NCBI GenBank assembly: GCA_031761405.1
Contig: JASEVX010000003.1
Span: 63,782,423-63,846,422 of the forward strand
Length of the DNA stretch: 64,000 bases
Origin: Serripes groenlandicus
Lineage: Eukaryota; Mollusca; Bivalvia; Cardiida; Cardiidae
Reading direction: 5' to 3'
Below the pieces are notes generated by a model, which was not told the origin of the DNA, ran no database searches, and worked only from the letters and a program-made list of their open reading frames with translations. Made by a program: the position numbers and the translations under genes. Shown one piece after another: positions 1-10,394 of the stretch. Numbering within the stretch: the stretch's first letter is position 1; each line of letters begins with the position of its first letter.

Positions 1-463
1 ATTCAATGAAACATGGTCATCAGTCATTCAATGAAACAACATGGTCATTAGTCATTCAATGAAACAACGTGGTCATTATTCATTCAATGAAACAACGTGG
101 CCATTAGTCATTCAATGAAACAACATGGTCATTAGTCATTCAATGAAACAACATAGTCATTAGTCATTCAATGAAACAACGTGGTCATCAGTCATTCAAT
201 GAAACAATATGGTCATTAGTCATTCGATGAAACAACGTGGTCATTAATCATTCAATGAAACAATGTGGTCATTAGTCATTCAATGAAACAACATGGTCAT
301 TAGTCATTCAATGAAACAATATGGTCATCAGTCATTCAATTAAACAACATGGTCATTAGTCATTCAATAAAACAACATGGTCATTAGTCATTCAATAAAA
401 CAACATGGTCATCAGTCATTCAATAAAACAACATGGTCATTAGTCATTCAATGAAACAACATG
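1..463. repeat. 28-bp minisatellite array
   Basis: About 16 contiguous copies of a 28 bp unit close to CATTCAATGAAACAACATGG followed by TCATTAGT. Units differ by single bases (ACAACA/ACAACG, ATTAGT/ATCAGT, and AATAAA replacing AATGAA in units near 360-440). The array runs off the left window edge, so its true length is unknown. The repeats abut directly with no spacers. No ORF follows it. Confidence 0.95.
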
Positions 464-634
464 ATGTGACTGAAAAGCAATTATGTGATGCAATTGGTTT
501 TGATAAGTGTACATACTTTTAAAAAGTTTTGCTTGAAATGGAGCAATTGCTCCTTTTTCAACAATAGGATTTGTTTTACATTAACCAAGTAATCAATGAC
601 TATTTGTTTACACCTACATCATCAATAGTTGTCA

Positions 635-850
635 TTACCCTTTCCCCCATACAACAAATCAGCAGCAGATGAGTTATAAAAAGAAGGTAAATCTCTACTA
701 AAGTTTAATTATTGAAAAGATATTATAACATTGTGGCAAAGGGAGAAATGTTCATCATGAGCAATTTCTCCTTTTGCCACAATTGTTTCAAAGTAATGTT
801 GTCTGCTGCAGATGCGTCAATACACATCTGTATTCGGAAACAAGGGTTAA
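635..850. mobile_element. T-MITE (TTAA palindromic MITE)
   Basis: Starts TTACCCTTTCCCCCATACAA and ends in AAGGGTTAA. CTGCTGCAGATG near 806 mirrors AGCAGCAGATGA near 660. The core hairpin is AGAAATGTTCATCATGAGCAATTTCTCC around 745-773 (read as two arms). Both termini are slightly decayed: the left one has lost an A of its TTAA. Confidence 0.85.
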
Positions 851-978
851 AAACAGAGAAAACTGTTAGTTTTGTCCTCTCAAGGGAAATCATAGGAATA
901 ATACAAATTACATTGCAGGTTTTTCCAACACTTTATTAACATTGGATATCCACTTTTTTAGAGGATAATATGTTTTCT

Positions 979-1194
979 GCCGTGGCCGAGTGGTTAGCCT
1001 CGGGAATTTGGAACCAGGCGTGCCGGGTTTCATTCCCCAGTCGCGGTGCTGTGGTAAATTATGGTGGAGTGCTCTTGTGCACATTTCCTAGCCTAGTACT
1101 GGTTTGTTTACCCAGGGATCATGAATTAGTGAACTGTCGCCGAGATATAACTGAAATAATGTTGAAAACGGCATAAAAACCCAACAAAACAAAC
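979..1194 (+). mobile_element. tRNA-derived SINE (S1)
   Basis: The head resembles a Leu/Ser-type tRNA: A-box-like TGGCCGAGTGGTTAG and B-box-like GGGTTTCATTCCC. It is followed by the family body (CCTAGCCTAGTACTGG, GTTTACCCAGGGATCATG), then GTTGAAAACGGCATAAAAAC and an A-rich tail. The same body recurs at 3083, 9549 (reverse), 30964, 34407 and 48343 (reverse). The B box is imperfect (GGGTTTCATTCCC rather than GGTTCGATCCC), so transcription competence is doubtful. Confidence 0.85.
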
Positions 1195-1252
1195 GTATTT
1201 TTCAATAATAGTGATACTGTAAGTCTCCAGGATATTGCCTTATCTCTCTCCA

Positions 1253-1453
1253 ATATCGAGGGCTTGAATACAGTGTGAAACGAATGTAACTGAAAACCTA
1301 TTTTAAAAACCCTGGTTTAGGGGCAATTTTGACCCCTTTGTAATCAATGCAAATTTAGGTTCTATTGCTCAGAACGAGCAATGGCACCTAAATTTCATTG
1401 TTTACCAAGAAAAATTATTTAACGCTTAACGTTTCTCGTCAAGCCCTCGATAT
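1253..1453. mobile_element. Q-MITE copy 1 (hairpin MITE with ATCGAGGGCTTGA ends)
   Basis: Perfect 13 bp terminal inverted repeats, ATCGAGGGCTTGA and TCAAGCCCTCGAT, bound about 200 bp. The centre carries the near-palindrome CTATTGCTCAGAACGAGCAATGG. Outer bases are AT/AT, compatible with a TA-type target. A second, diverged copy is at 42164-42416. Confidence 0.8.
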
Positions 1454-1633
1454 GCAGACAAAATTTGACACATCTATTCAATAACTATATTTACATTTAC
1501 AGAGATGTTCAATACTTTTGTCTAAACATTTTCAAAGATGTCTGCTGCATATTTGTTGTTTGTCCTTTGCTTATTTATACATCCTGTGTAGAATAACCAT
1601 GTTTTATAATTTCATGAAACCATGTTTTAAAAC

Positions 1634-1863
1634 TTAACCCTTTCCCTCATATCGACGCTTTCTGACGCCTCTGCAGCAGATAGCTTTTTGAAAACATAGT
1701 AACAAAAGAAGAAATTGCACAAAACGGGCAATTTCTCCTTTTGTCACAATGTTTTCCACTTTTAGTCATAGGTTATCCATTCAATAATAGAGATTTTCAA
1801 ATATTTGACAAAATATGTTCAAAGTTGTCTGCTGCAGAATTGTCGTATGAGGGAAAGGGTTAA
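1634..1863. mobile_element. T-MITE, full length (230 bp)
   Basis: Intact example of the family. TTAACCCTTTCCCTCATA opens and GAGGGAAAGGGTTAA closes. Mirrored CTCTGCAGCAGA and GTCTGCTGCAGA lie about 40 bp inside each end. The core is AGAAATTGC, CAAAACG, GCAATTTCT. The TTAA at each end is the inferred target-site duplication. Confidence 0.92.
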
Positions 1864-2226
1864 GCTACAATAAAGCCATTTCAGAATGAATACAGCTATA
1901 CGAGTTTGCCATCATTTTTGCAATTGCATATATATTTAGATCATCAAAGACAATCTATTTGGATGATTCATTGTTCGACATCCATCAAAGTCTTCTAAAT
2001 GATGTGGCAGAATCAAGTAAAACATCAGATCAAACATTTATATTTCACTTATCAGTAGCATAAGAGATGGCACTATCATAGATATTAATTTAGCAGCTTA
2101 CAAGCTTAAAAAAACACAAATATATCCGAGAGATAGTAACTCATTTAGAATGAGACGGATATTGGTAAACATTAGTGCTAACATCAATATTACCCTTTTT
2201 GAAATGTAAAATATTGCTATCACTCG
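1864..2226. other. AT-rich intergenic/intronic stretch, nothing recognised
   Basis: No long ORF, repeat match or RNA signature seen. It lies between a T-MITE and an L-MITE. Confidence 0.5.
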
Positions 2227-2427
2227 GAGCTCTAAATATGGGTCGTTTTGCATGTTCTAACATCTGTGTTTGATCCTCTGACCCTAGGGTGTGGGTACTC
2301 AACAGAATCGTCTCCATGAGACAACTTTTTTGAGTACCCACATCAAATTGTTTGGTTTGATGATGATAAGAGAAAAAACTGTGTGGTGAACACTGTTGAG
2401 TTGTAAACCCCTCCTTATCTGGACCTC
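2227..2427 (-). mobile_element. L-MITE copy 1 (reverse, decayed)
   Basis: Reverse-orientation copy of the family seen best at 47723. GGAGCTCT and CGTTTTGCATGTTCTAA mark one end, AACCCCTCCTTATCTGGACC the other. The central stem GGGTACTCAACAGAATCGTC pairs with a decayed arm ending in GAGTACCC near 2340. Confidence 0.75.
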
Positions 2428-2473
2428 AGACCATTTAATTATCATCAGTTTCCCACATACAGACTCGCCTGAC

Positions 2474-2605
2474 ATTTAAAACATTATTGCAAACTCAGAA
2501 ATTGCTCATAATTAATAATTTCTCCCTTTTCCACAATGTTTTAACTCAGCATAATAATGATAATTCCATTATTTCTAATTTATCTGCTGCAGATTTGTTT
2601 TAAGT
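2474..2605. repeat. T-MITE fragment
   Basis: Core GAAATTGCTCATAATTAATAATTTCTCCC, read as two arms, plus CACAATGTTTTAA and one inner arm TCTGCTGCAGATTTG. Both termini are missing. Confidence 0.6.
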
Positions 2606-2812
2606 TGAAACTGTTTTGATTAAGATTTTGAGCATTGTCAAAGGGGGTTTTCAAGAAAATGAAGGAAAAGGGTTCATTTCCAATTCACTATGGAGTAGTA
2701 TTGCTTCCCTATTTTAGTGAATGATAACATGTTGCTGGAGGAAATGCAAATGAGAGACAATAAAAGAGCCTGAGAATATCCGCATAATGCATAATAATTG
2801 TTTTCCTGTGTT

Positions 2813-3045
2813 TTAACCCTTTCCCTCATACGACAATTCTGCGGCAGGCGACTTTGAACGTGTTTTGTCAAAACATAGAAATTCTCCATAATTGAATGGA
2901 TAACCACCTATGACAAAAAGTGGAAAACATTGTGGCAAAAGGAGAAATTGCACGTTTTGTGCAATTACTTCTTTTGTCACTATGTTTTCAAAAAGCCGTC
3001 TGCTGCAGAGGCGTCATAAAGCGTCTATATGAGGGAAAGGGTTAA
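2813..3045. mobile_element. T-MITE, full length (233 bp)
   Basis: TTAA at both ends. Left arm CCCTTTCCCTCATACGACAA, right arm TATGAGGGAAAGGGTTAA. The inner motif TCTGCGGCAGGCG has lost the canonical CTGCAGCAG symmetry by two substitutions. Confidence 0.9.
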
Positions 3046-3082
3046 AAACAACCTGTTATTACAAGTGAAACCAGTGGTGACT

Positions 3083-3287
3083 GCATCCTGATACACTTGG
3101 TTACATGACCAGGCATCCCTGGTTTGATCCCTAGTCACAGCACAACGGTCATGGTGGTGTGCCCTTGGGAGAGGTACATTTCCTAGCCTAGGTAACTGGT
3201 TTGTTTTCCCAGGGAATAAGTGAACTTTTGCTGTGATATAACTAAAATAATCTTGAAAACGGCGTAAAACCCCAATGAAAAAAAAAT
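3083..3287 (+). mobile_element. SINE (S2), decayed head
   Basis: B-box-like GGTTTGATCCC at about 3119, body CCTAGCCTAGGTAACTGG, then CTTGAAAACGGCGTAAAACC and an A run. The A box is not readable. Confidence 0.75.
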
Positions 3288-3818
3288 GATTTAAAAGCCA
3301 CCAACATTCCACATCTGACAAAAACAACAACTATGAAAACCACTAGCAACCAATTCTAAAAATGTCCTCGAGACTGCTTGGCAACATAAGTCTTTGATCA
3401 GCAACGTTTTTTATAAAACAGTTTTACATCCACTTTTTGAGGTAATTAAATAAAGGGCTGATTGGGTGTGATTTTTGTGGGTCTGCATACATATTTTGAT
3501 ACCCCCTCTTTGAAAAGGGGAATGACTGAGGCATATAGATTTTGCCTTGTCCATTTAATTGTCCGTTTGTTTTTCATAAAATGTTGTGTTTCACATATCT
3601 CCCTAACTATATGAGCGTGAATCCCACAAATGTACAGGAATATTCACCAGCATGCATAGCTGTGCACCTTGGGTTTTGTTTGTTGTTTTGCCCATAGCAT
3701 GCAGAGTTTTGATTTTTGAATAACTTAATAAATAGCTTACAGACCATGCATTCTGTTTGCAGAGTAAAGCTCCTTAACTTTGTGACAACGGCTTAACAAA
3801 GGGTACATTCGTGCCCAT
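3288..3818. other. No gene; old degenerate repeat remnants
   Basis: Contains HLE-like wording such as CATATCTCCCTAACTATATG near 3594 but no head or tail. No coding potential beyond short chance frames. Confidence 0.4.
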
Positions 3819-4001
3819 TTAACCCTTTCCCTCATATAGACGCTTTCTGACGCCTCTGCAGCAGAAGTCCTTTTGAAAACATAGTGACAAAAGAAGAAAT
3901 TGCACAAAACGTGTTTTCCACTTTTTGGAGATTTTCTATGTTTTGACAAAATACGTTTAAAGTTGTCTGCTGCTGAATTGTCGTATGAGGGAAAGGGTTA
4001 A
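3819..4001. mobile_element. T-MITE, internally deleted (183 bp)
   Basis: Both TTAA ends are intact, but the central GCAATTTCTCC arm and the segment with GGATAACCTATGAC are lost: AATTGCACAAAACG runs straight into GTTTTCCAC. A single internal deletion removed one half of the hairpin loop. Confidence 0.88.
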
Positions 4002-4954
4002 TGAAGTACATGTCGTGTAAGACATGTGATTGACTCCCTGCTGCTGACTGTTGGAAAATGGTATATATTTCAAGCACAAAGTGCTCTGCATTGAGATTAT
4101 TCACCGTCCACAGTCATTGTCGTCTGCCTGTCCTTTCTTATTTTCCTTTAAACAACTTCTCCCAAAGCAATGGGCAAATTTTCAAAATAATTTCACAGGA
4201 ATCTTTGGGTGCAAAACCTCCTAAAATATCCAAACTCTTTCACTTTGCTGCACAATATGGCTGCAAAAGCTGAAAGGAAGACAGAAAATCCTTTATATGA
4301 CATCCTCTAAACCATTAGAACAATTTCAAAAATTTAATTTTCAAAAAATGTTCGATTAGTCCATCGGTCAGGTTTTAAGTCTATCGTGACAAGAGTCATT
4401 ATGAGGTAACAAGTCTAGTTGTGCATATCTGTGGCATGTTATGCACCGATATTCTTTCAGGGAATTATGGCCCTTTGATTTTTAAAAAAAGTATTTGTCT
4501 GCAATAATTCCTTGCAACCATTGGTCTGACTTGAGTAAATTGTTCGCTTGATGTGCTTTGCTAATTAATTTTGATAATTGCTTTCTTCATCTTTTGAACT
4601 TGCTTTTCCTGTTGTATAGCAATGCAGTATCGGGGGATATTCATCATTTTCACTTATAATTCTTGTTTTCCCAATGCTCAGAAACTGTGTGTTACATTAA
4701 TAAGAAGTGCAAGATTGAATTATTCCTGTAAAAGGAAAAAAAGAATTGTTGTCATGACAACTAAAGATTGGATAACTAAGTTTGCTTCAATGTTCAGACA
4801 TTGTCAGACAGCCTGGACTGTCTTTGTACTTTAAAGCCAAAACCTATTGATTTTACACTGTTTTCTTGCACTGCAATGAATATAAATATCTGTCTGTATC
4901 TTATAGACATGCCAACTTGGTGTGAACTGGTAATTTTACACCAGTTTTTCCTGT
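4002..4954. other. No gene; diffuse old HLE-like sequence
   Basis: Around 4330-4475 the phrases GTTGTGCATATCTGTGGCATG and ATTATGGCCCTTTGA match the internal units of HLE family B (12.5-13.0 kb), so a decayed copy lies here. ORFs of up to about 90 codons have no recognisable domain. Confidence 0.45.
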
Positions 4955-5020
4955 ACCTTTTCCCTCATACAACAAATCTGCAGCGGAAGACTTTAAAAAC
5001 ATTGACACACAAAATTTTGG
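4955..5020. repeat. T-MITE left-end fragment
   Basis: TTTTCCCTCATACAACAAAT followed by CTGCAGCGGAAGACTTT, then the match stops. Confidence 0.6.
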
Positions 5021-5257
5021 AAGGTTATTATATTCGCGATGACGTACTAAAGCTTGTTGCTGTTCCCTAACCTATTCTTGCTGTGTACATTTTTCATTTG
5101 ATGTACCAAATATTATTTATCTGACATATTGTTTAGTTATATATGTATTTACTTTTGTCTATTAAAGCCATATTCTTCCACTTTGTAAATGGCCATAGAC
5201 AAATTTTGCTGATATTTGTCAATAAAGGATTGAATTCATTGAATTGAATTATTTATT

Positions 5258-5367
5258 TGAGTTCAAAACATTTTGGCAAATGAGCAATTTCTCCTTTTGC
5301 CAACATGTTTTCAATAGTTGTCTGCTTCAGATGCCTAAAATTGCATCCTCATCTGGGAAAGGGTTAT
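5258..5367. repeat. T-MITE right-half fragment
   Basis: ATTTCTCCTTTTGCC, GTTTTCAATAGTTGTCTGCTT and the terminus GGGAAAGGGTTA. The left half is absent. Confidence 0.6.
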
Positions 5368-5596
5368 ACATACTCCTCAAGCCCTAAAATTTTGATCTGC
5401 TCATTTCAATCTTTCCAATGATGGTAAGTTTAATCTTTATTCAATTGAGATTGTTGGAAATAGTCTCCTTTTTACAATGACTCCCAAACTAAATGTCTTC
5501 TCTAATGTTACCTATATTTTACTGCTCTTTGTAAATCAGTTGCTGTATAAACTGTTTACCGACTGATGCATAACAACTTTAAAAGCATCTTCGTAA

Positions 5597-5824
5597 TTAA
5601 TCCTTTCATACAACAAATACTTACCAAGACGACTTTAAAAGCATCTTCGTAAAAACATGGAAAATCTCGAACAATGAAAGTATAATTACTGTAAAAGTTA
5701 AAAACATCGTGGCAAAAGGAGAACTTTTGCATTACGAACAATTTCTCCTTTTGTCACAATGTTTTCAATAATTGCCGTCTGCTGCAGAGGCGTCAGAAAG
5801 TGTCTATATGTGGGAAAGGATTAA
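5597..5824. mobile_element. T-MITE with internal 24-bp echo
   Basis: TTAATCCTTTCATACAAC opens and GTGGGAAAGGATTAA closes. The string TTTAAAAGCATCTTCGTAA occurs just before the left end (about 5578) and again inside it (about 5634), a small local duplication. Confidence 0.8.
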
Positions 5825-5917
5825 GGAATAGTCTGCATAAGAATTTGAATAATTACCACAAATCAAAGTGTTATTATTTAACACTTTGAAAACAACATCT
5901 GCGTAATGTATCGACCA

Positions 5918-5948
5918 GATCAGTCTGCGCTGTCCGCGCAGACTGATC
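5918..5948. repeat. Perfect 13-bp hairpin
   Basis: GATCAGTCTGCGC, a 5 nt loop TGTCC, then GCGCAGACTGATC. It is GC-rich against an AT-rich background. The flanking CCGGCCGACA and GGCCGATCCGAGCC suggest it is the core of another small element with unseen ends. Confidence 0.85.
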
Positions 5949-6089
5949 CGGCCGACACATTCCGTCATAGGCCGATCCGAGCCAAATTGAGACAAAAATT
6001 ATTGATTATGAGCAGTTTCATTGACACCACATTGTCTCATTGTTTTCACAAAACTTACACTGCAGATTTGTTAGGGAAAGAGTTAACAA

Positions 6090-6830
6090 AATGAATCTGT
6101 GTGAGTCTAAATTTCCTTTAAAAAAAAATGGATCCATACAGGATTGTTTTGGGTTTCCATTGCAACTGAAAAAAAATCTTTTAAAGTATGTGGCTAGTTT
6201 ACATATAATTTAAGATTACAGATTTCTGTTAATCATGTTGATTGGTTAAAAAACATGGCCACAAGGGGGCATGGCTTGGCTGTTGTACCTTATATGGCTA
6301 TAGTGAAAACTTTTCTTTAGAATATTTTGGCTCCATTTTCATAAAACATTTATTGTTCCTAAGATGACCCCCTAACAAATTCGAAAACAAGATCTCCAGG
6401 GGGCTAATATGCCTAAAACTACTCCTCAGAAAATATTGACCCACTTGCAAATATGTTACTCTCCTATGTTGAAGGATTTCCCTTTCCCCTGTAGATGATT
6501 TATGTCACGCCGCGACGAAGAAGCGAAAGCGAGATTAAGGTGATGCTTTTCTGGCTGCGACGACGGCACGGCGTCAAACATCAATGTTAATTTTTGTTTT
6601 TTTACTTTTTCGCAATAAGTACTAGTCTTAGGGATTTCAAAATATTTGGATCAAATATATCTTATTATAAGTACCCTTCTTCATATTTATGATCAAAGCA
6701 GATGACGGAGAGACATTTAATTAAGCGTAAATCTTGTTGTTGAGAAGTGTCTGAAAAAAGCATATTATAAAGCAGTAATAAGTTGAGTTGTTAATTATTC
6801 ATGTGGAGAAGAATATGCATGTAGAAGCCG
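6090..6830. other. No gene; GC-rich patch near 6505-6580
   Basis: The stretch with CACGCCGCGACGAAGAAGCG and CTGCGACGACGGCACGGCG is compositionally unlike its surroundings but has no long ORF. I do not recognise it. The remainder is AT-rich. Confidence 0.4.
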
Positions 6831-6991
6831 CAGAGGTCTAGATAAGGAGGGGTTTGTAGCTCTTTTCCCCACAATATCTCTCTTATTATCCAACCAAACC
6901 CTATGTTGTAGGTTTTGAGTACCAACAACATAGGGTTAGTGAATGAAATAAGGATTTTAGAACAAGCAAAACGCTCCTTATCTAGAGCTCT
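6831..6991 (+). mobile_element. L-MITE copy 2
   Basis: Opens AGAGGTCTAGATAAGGAGGG and closes CGCTCCTTATCTAGAGCTCT. Inner arms CCCTATGTTGT and ACAACATAGGG pair. The innermost AAAGAATCGTCTC arm found in other copies is deleted here. Confidence 0.85.
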
Positions 6992-7123
6992 AGCTGGTAC
7001 TAGAAGTCAGGAATGGTTGCGTTCCCTTTAGCTTGGATGATAAATTATGGATAAATAAGCTACCTGGAAATAAAAGTGCTGTAATTGTCTTGGGTCTTCT
7101 TTTGCAGGATTGTTGTATATTGA

Positions 7124-7304
7124 TTAACCCTTTCTCACAAGCAAATAATCTGCAGCAGACCACTTTGTAAACATGGTGACAAGAATGATGTAACATCTCT
7201 ATAAATGAAAGTATAATTATAAATACAAAAGAGTTGAAGACATGGTGGCCAAAGTCATCTGCTGCAGATAAACCAAAATATGTCTGCAGGTTTGAAAGGG
7301 TTAA
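7124..7304. mobile_element. T-MITE, shares right TTAA with next copy
   Basis: TTAACCCTTTCTCACAAGCA to TGAAAGGGTTAA. The central loop is deleted. Its right TTAA (7301-7304) is also the left TTAA of the following copy. Confidence 0.85.
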
Positions 7305-7485
7305 CCTTTTCCAACATACAGCCACTTTCTGGTGCCTCTGCAGCAAAAGAATACTGAACAAATTGCTCAATGTCACAATGTTTTAAACTCTATAAAAAAA
7401 CATCATCCTTTCATTTATAGAGATTTTTGCCTATATGTTTTCAAAGTCATCTGCTTCAGATTTGCTGTATGTGGATAAGGTTTAA
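7301..7485. mobile_element. T-MITE, abutting the previous copy
   Basis: TTAACCTTTTCCAACATACA to GGATAAGGTTTAA. It begins on the same TTAA that ends the upstream copy, so the pair shares a single target site. Confidence 0.82.
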
Positions 7486-7569
7486 TGGAATACGTTTACT
7501 ATTTACTTTCTCCTGATGCAGACAAGTTTAGATGCTAGTGCAAGCAGGCAATTTTTGAACTCTGTGAGT

Positions 7570-7895
7570 AGGGATAAATTCTCCTTATCCTATAATGCTT
7601 TCTACTCTACATCAAAATCAAATTCCTGTTTTACATTTAAAAAAGAGAAATTGATTGTTTAAGCAATTTTGCATGTTGTCATAATGTTTTAACAAGTCGT
7701 CTTCTGCAGTCTGCATGTGGGAATGGGTTAAACCTTTTCCCACATTCAACAAATCTGCAGCAGATATGACTTTAAATGATCAAAGCAAAAAATATGGAAA
7801 ATCTTTATAAATGAAAGGATAATTATTGAATAGAGTTGATACAAATTGTGGCATCAGGAGAAACTGCTGAAATGCATCTGCAAACGGGAATGGGA
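7570..7895. repeat. Two decayed T-MITE remnants
   Basis: One remnant ends GTGGGAATGGGTTAA at about 7730. A second begins there (ACCTTTTCCCACATTCAAC, CTGCAGCAGATATGAC) and fades at CGGGAATGGG near 7890. Confidence 0.6.
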
Positions 7896-7942
7896 AAAAT
7901 GATTCATATAGAGAAAAGAAGTGCCGAGTTTCACTTCGATTC

Positions 7943-8139
7943 AGAGGACTAGATAAGGAGGAGTAAACTGGTATTTTTACAGTTATATCTCTCTTTGATA
8001 CTCAAATAACCCTTTGTTGTGAATACCTAAAAGAATCATCTCATGGAGACGATTCTTTTGAGTACCAACAATATAGGGTTAGATGGTCAAATAAGGATTT
8101 AAGAACATGCAAAACGCCCCTTATCTAGCTACAGCTCTG
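7943..8139 (+). mobile_element. L-MITE copy 3
   Basis: CAGAGGACTAGATAAGGAGG to CGCCCCTTATCTAGC. Contains the stem AAAGAATC-TCTC / GAGACGATTCTTT around 8030-8060, flanked by AACCCTTTGTTGTGA and ACAATATAGGGTT. Confidence 0.85.
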
Positions 8140-8286
8140 GTGATTGGATGATAAATAATGGATAAATATTTACCCCAGAACTAATGGAGGTACTTGGGAC
8201 TATTTTTGTCTTCTACACTCCCTGATCATAGAGGGGGAACTCACAGTGCCTTGATCAGGGGGTGCTTGGTGATTTATTGTCCCTCA

Positions 8287-8516
8287 TTAACCCTGTCCCA
8301 CATACAGACTATTTCTGAAGCCTCTGCAGCAGACGGCTTTTTGAAAACATACTGACAAAAGAAGAAATTGCTCAAAACGAGCAATTTCTTCTTTTGCCAC
8401 AATGTTTTCCACTTTTAGTCATAGGTTATCCATTCAATTATAGAGATTTTCTATTTGTTGACAAAATATGTTCAAAGTCGCCTGCTGCAGAATTGCCGTA
8501 AGAGGGAAAGGGTTAA
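8287..8516. mobile_element. T-MITE, full length (230 bp)
   Basis: TTAACCCTGTCCCACATACA to AGAGGGAAAGGGTTAA. Symmetric core AGAAATTGCTCAAAACGAGC / AATTTCTTC. Confidence 0.9.
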
Positions 8517-8685
8517 CAAAACCACTTTGAAAGTGGTCTATGCAAAAGTGTGGAAAAAAAAAATGAAAGTATAATTATTGAATAGAGTTGAAATCATGTG
8601 AGCGGTTTCTACTTTTGCCACAATGTTTTCAAAAGTCGTCTGCTGTAGATGCATCAATATGCGTCTGTGTGTGGGAAAGGGTTAA
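8517..8685. mobile_element. T-MITE, left end truncated
   Basis: Joins the previous copy directly and lacks about 60 bp of the left arm. The right arm GTCTGCTGTAGATGC and terminus GTGGGAAAGGGTTAA are intact. Confidence 0.75.
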
Positions 8686-8835
8686 CATGGTCAGGACTGT
8701 CAATTTATCATACTTGCTACAGAAATCAATGCAGATTTTAATGATTGATTGATTTATTGGAGTTTGAATGCTATTTTCAACAATAAATCCATCTCCAGAG
8801 CAAGGGTACACATTTAAGGTGTTAGATAGACCTTT

Positions 8836-9062
8836 TTAACACTTTCCCTTAAATAGACGCTTTTTGACGCCTCTGTAGCAGACAGCTTTTTGAAAACATG
8901 GCGACAAAAGAAGAAATTAGTCAAAACGAGCAATTTCTCCGTTTGTCATCATGTTTTCAAATCTATTCATTTATTTTACTTTCATTTATAGGGAGTTTCA
9001 AAAAAATTCGGGTATGTTTTCAATCGTCTGTTGCAGAATTGTTGTATGTGGGAAAGAGTTAA
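8836..9062. mobile_element. T-MITE, full length
   Basis: TTAACACTTTCCCTTAAATA to GTGGGAAAGAGTTAA. The right TTAA (9059-9062) is shared with the next copy. Confidence 0.88.
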
Positions 9063-9282
9063 CCCTTTCCCTCATACAACAATTCTGAAGCAGACGACTT
9101 TGAACATATTTTGTCAAAACATAGAAAATCTCCATAATTGAATGGATAACCTACGACTAAAAGTGGAAAACATTGTGGCAAAAACTGCACATTTTGTGCA
9201 ATTTCTTCTTTTGTCACTATGTTTTCAAAAAGCTGTCTGCTGCAGAGGCGTCAGAAAGCGTCTATATGAGGGAAAGGGTTAA
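9059..9282. mobile_element. T-MITE, full length, abutting
   Basis: TTAACCCTTTCCCTCATACA to GAGGGAAAGGGTTAA. It forms a head-to-tail pair with 8836-9062, with no base between them apart from the common TTAA. Confidence 0.9.
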
Positions 9283-9427
9283 GAGTCATCTGTTTTCTAA
9301 AAGTCTGGAAGAAAATTGCAATATAAAAATGTATTAAATTGTTCCTTTTTTAGAAATATTTCCAAAAATCTAAAAAGTCAATGACACCAAATGTCATTCT
9401 ATAACTTGATATGCCGGTTAGCTGCAT

Positions 9428-9842
9428 TTAACCCTTTCCTCACATACAAAACATCTGCAGTGGATGACTTTGAAAACATTTAGTCAAAAATATGAAAACA
9501 CTCTATATATGAAAGAACAAATATTAAATATAGTTAGAAACATTGAGAATGAATGAATGTATATTGTTTTATGGCGCATCGACAGCTAAGGTCATTTAGC
9601 GCGCAATTAAATTTAATTATTCATGATCCCTGGGTAAACAAACCAGTACTAGGCTAGAAAATGTGCCTTGCCCAAGGCCACTCTACCATGACCGTAGTGC
9701 TGCGGCTGGGGATCGAACCTAGAAACATTGAGACAAAAGGAGATATTGCTGATCATGAGCTATTTCTCCTTTTGCCGAAATGCTTTAAAAAGTCGTCTGC
9801 TGCAGTGGCATCAGAAAACATCTACATATGGGAAAGAGTAAA
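9428..9842. mobile_element. T-MITE interrupted by a SINE
   Basis: Left part 9428-9548 (TTAACCCTTTCCTCACATAC) and right part from 9720 to GGGAAAGAGTAAAA are the two halves of one MITE. They are separated by a reverse-orientation SINE whose 14 bp duplication lies in the MITE body. Confidence 0.88.
9549..9719 (-). mobile_element. SINE (S3) with 14-bp target-site duplication
   Basis: Reverse copy of the S1-type body: CATGATCCCTGGGTAAACAA, CTAGGCTAG, then GGGGATCGAACC as reverse B box. TAGAAACATTGAGA occurs at 9535-9548 and 9720-9733. The 3' side carries GCGCATCGACAGC and TTTAGCGCGC, a tail shared with the copy at 34407. Confidence 0.9.
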
Positions 9843-9990
9843 AATTCACAAAGAATAGAAACATTAAGTATTGTCAAAGTTGCTTGTTATAAAGGGAAAT
9901 GGAGTTATTGATCGATATTGACTTTTCCAACAAGGCTTTGGAATGTTATCTGCTGTAGAGGCACCCAAAGTACATCTTGTCTGGAAGATG

Positions 9991-10112
9991 GATTGATTGA
10001 TTGATTGTTTGGTGTTTTACGCCATGTCCTGACACCAGTCAGTCAGTCTAAATGCTAACCCTGCAACCATGAGCGTCAAGGAGGGCAGCCATTACTACCA
10101 GTGTTATAATGA
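9991..10112 (-). mobile_element. SINE fragment (S4), reverse
   Basis: ATTGATTGATTGATTG tail, then TTTGGTGTTTTACGCC (reverse of the GGCGTAAAACACC tail motif) and a body TGCTAACCCTGCAACCATGA that matches the copy split at 56194/57674. The tRNA head is missing. Confidence 0.7.
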
Positions 10113-10394
10113 AACAAGCAAAACAAAATTCATCCCATATTATTTCTAAAATATGATATGTGATATGGTTTCCTCTTGTCTTGTAAGGGTGCACTATTAA
10201 AAGAGGAAATTAGTATACACAGTTTTTGCATTATCAAACTTGGAGGCTTTCCTAAATGGTATAGATTTCCTATTAGTTGAGGAAATTGAGTCTCGTATCT
10301 TCTCCAAAACAGAATTGTTATGACCCGCACAATTTTGATGAATTGGCCGTTTCAGACACATATAATCTTCTTTTCTTTTTCTTTTTTGCTTTTC

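Noticed and set aside
1..463. CRISPR-like array
   Set aside because: 28 bp direct repeats are contiguous with no unique spacers, and the sequence context is animal.
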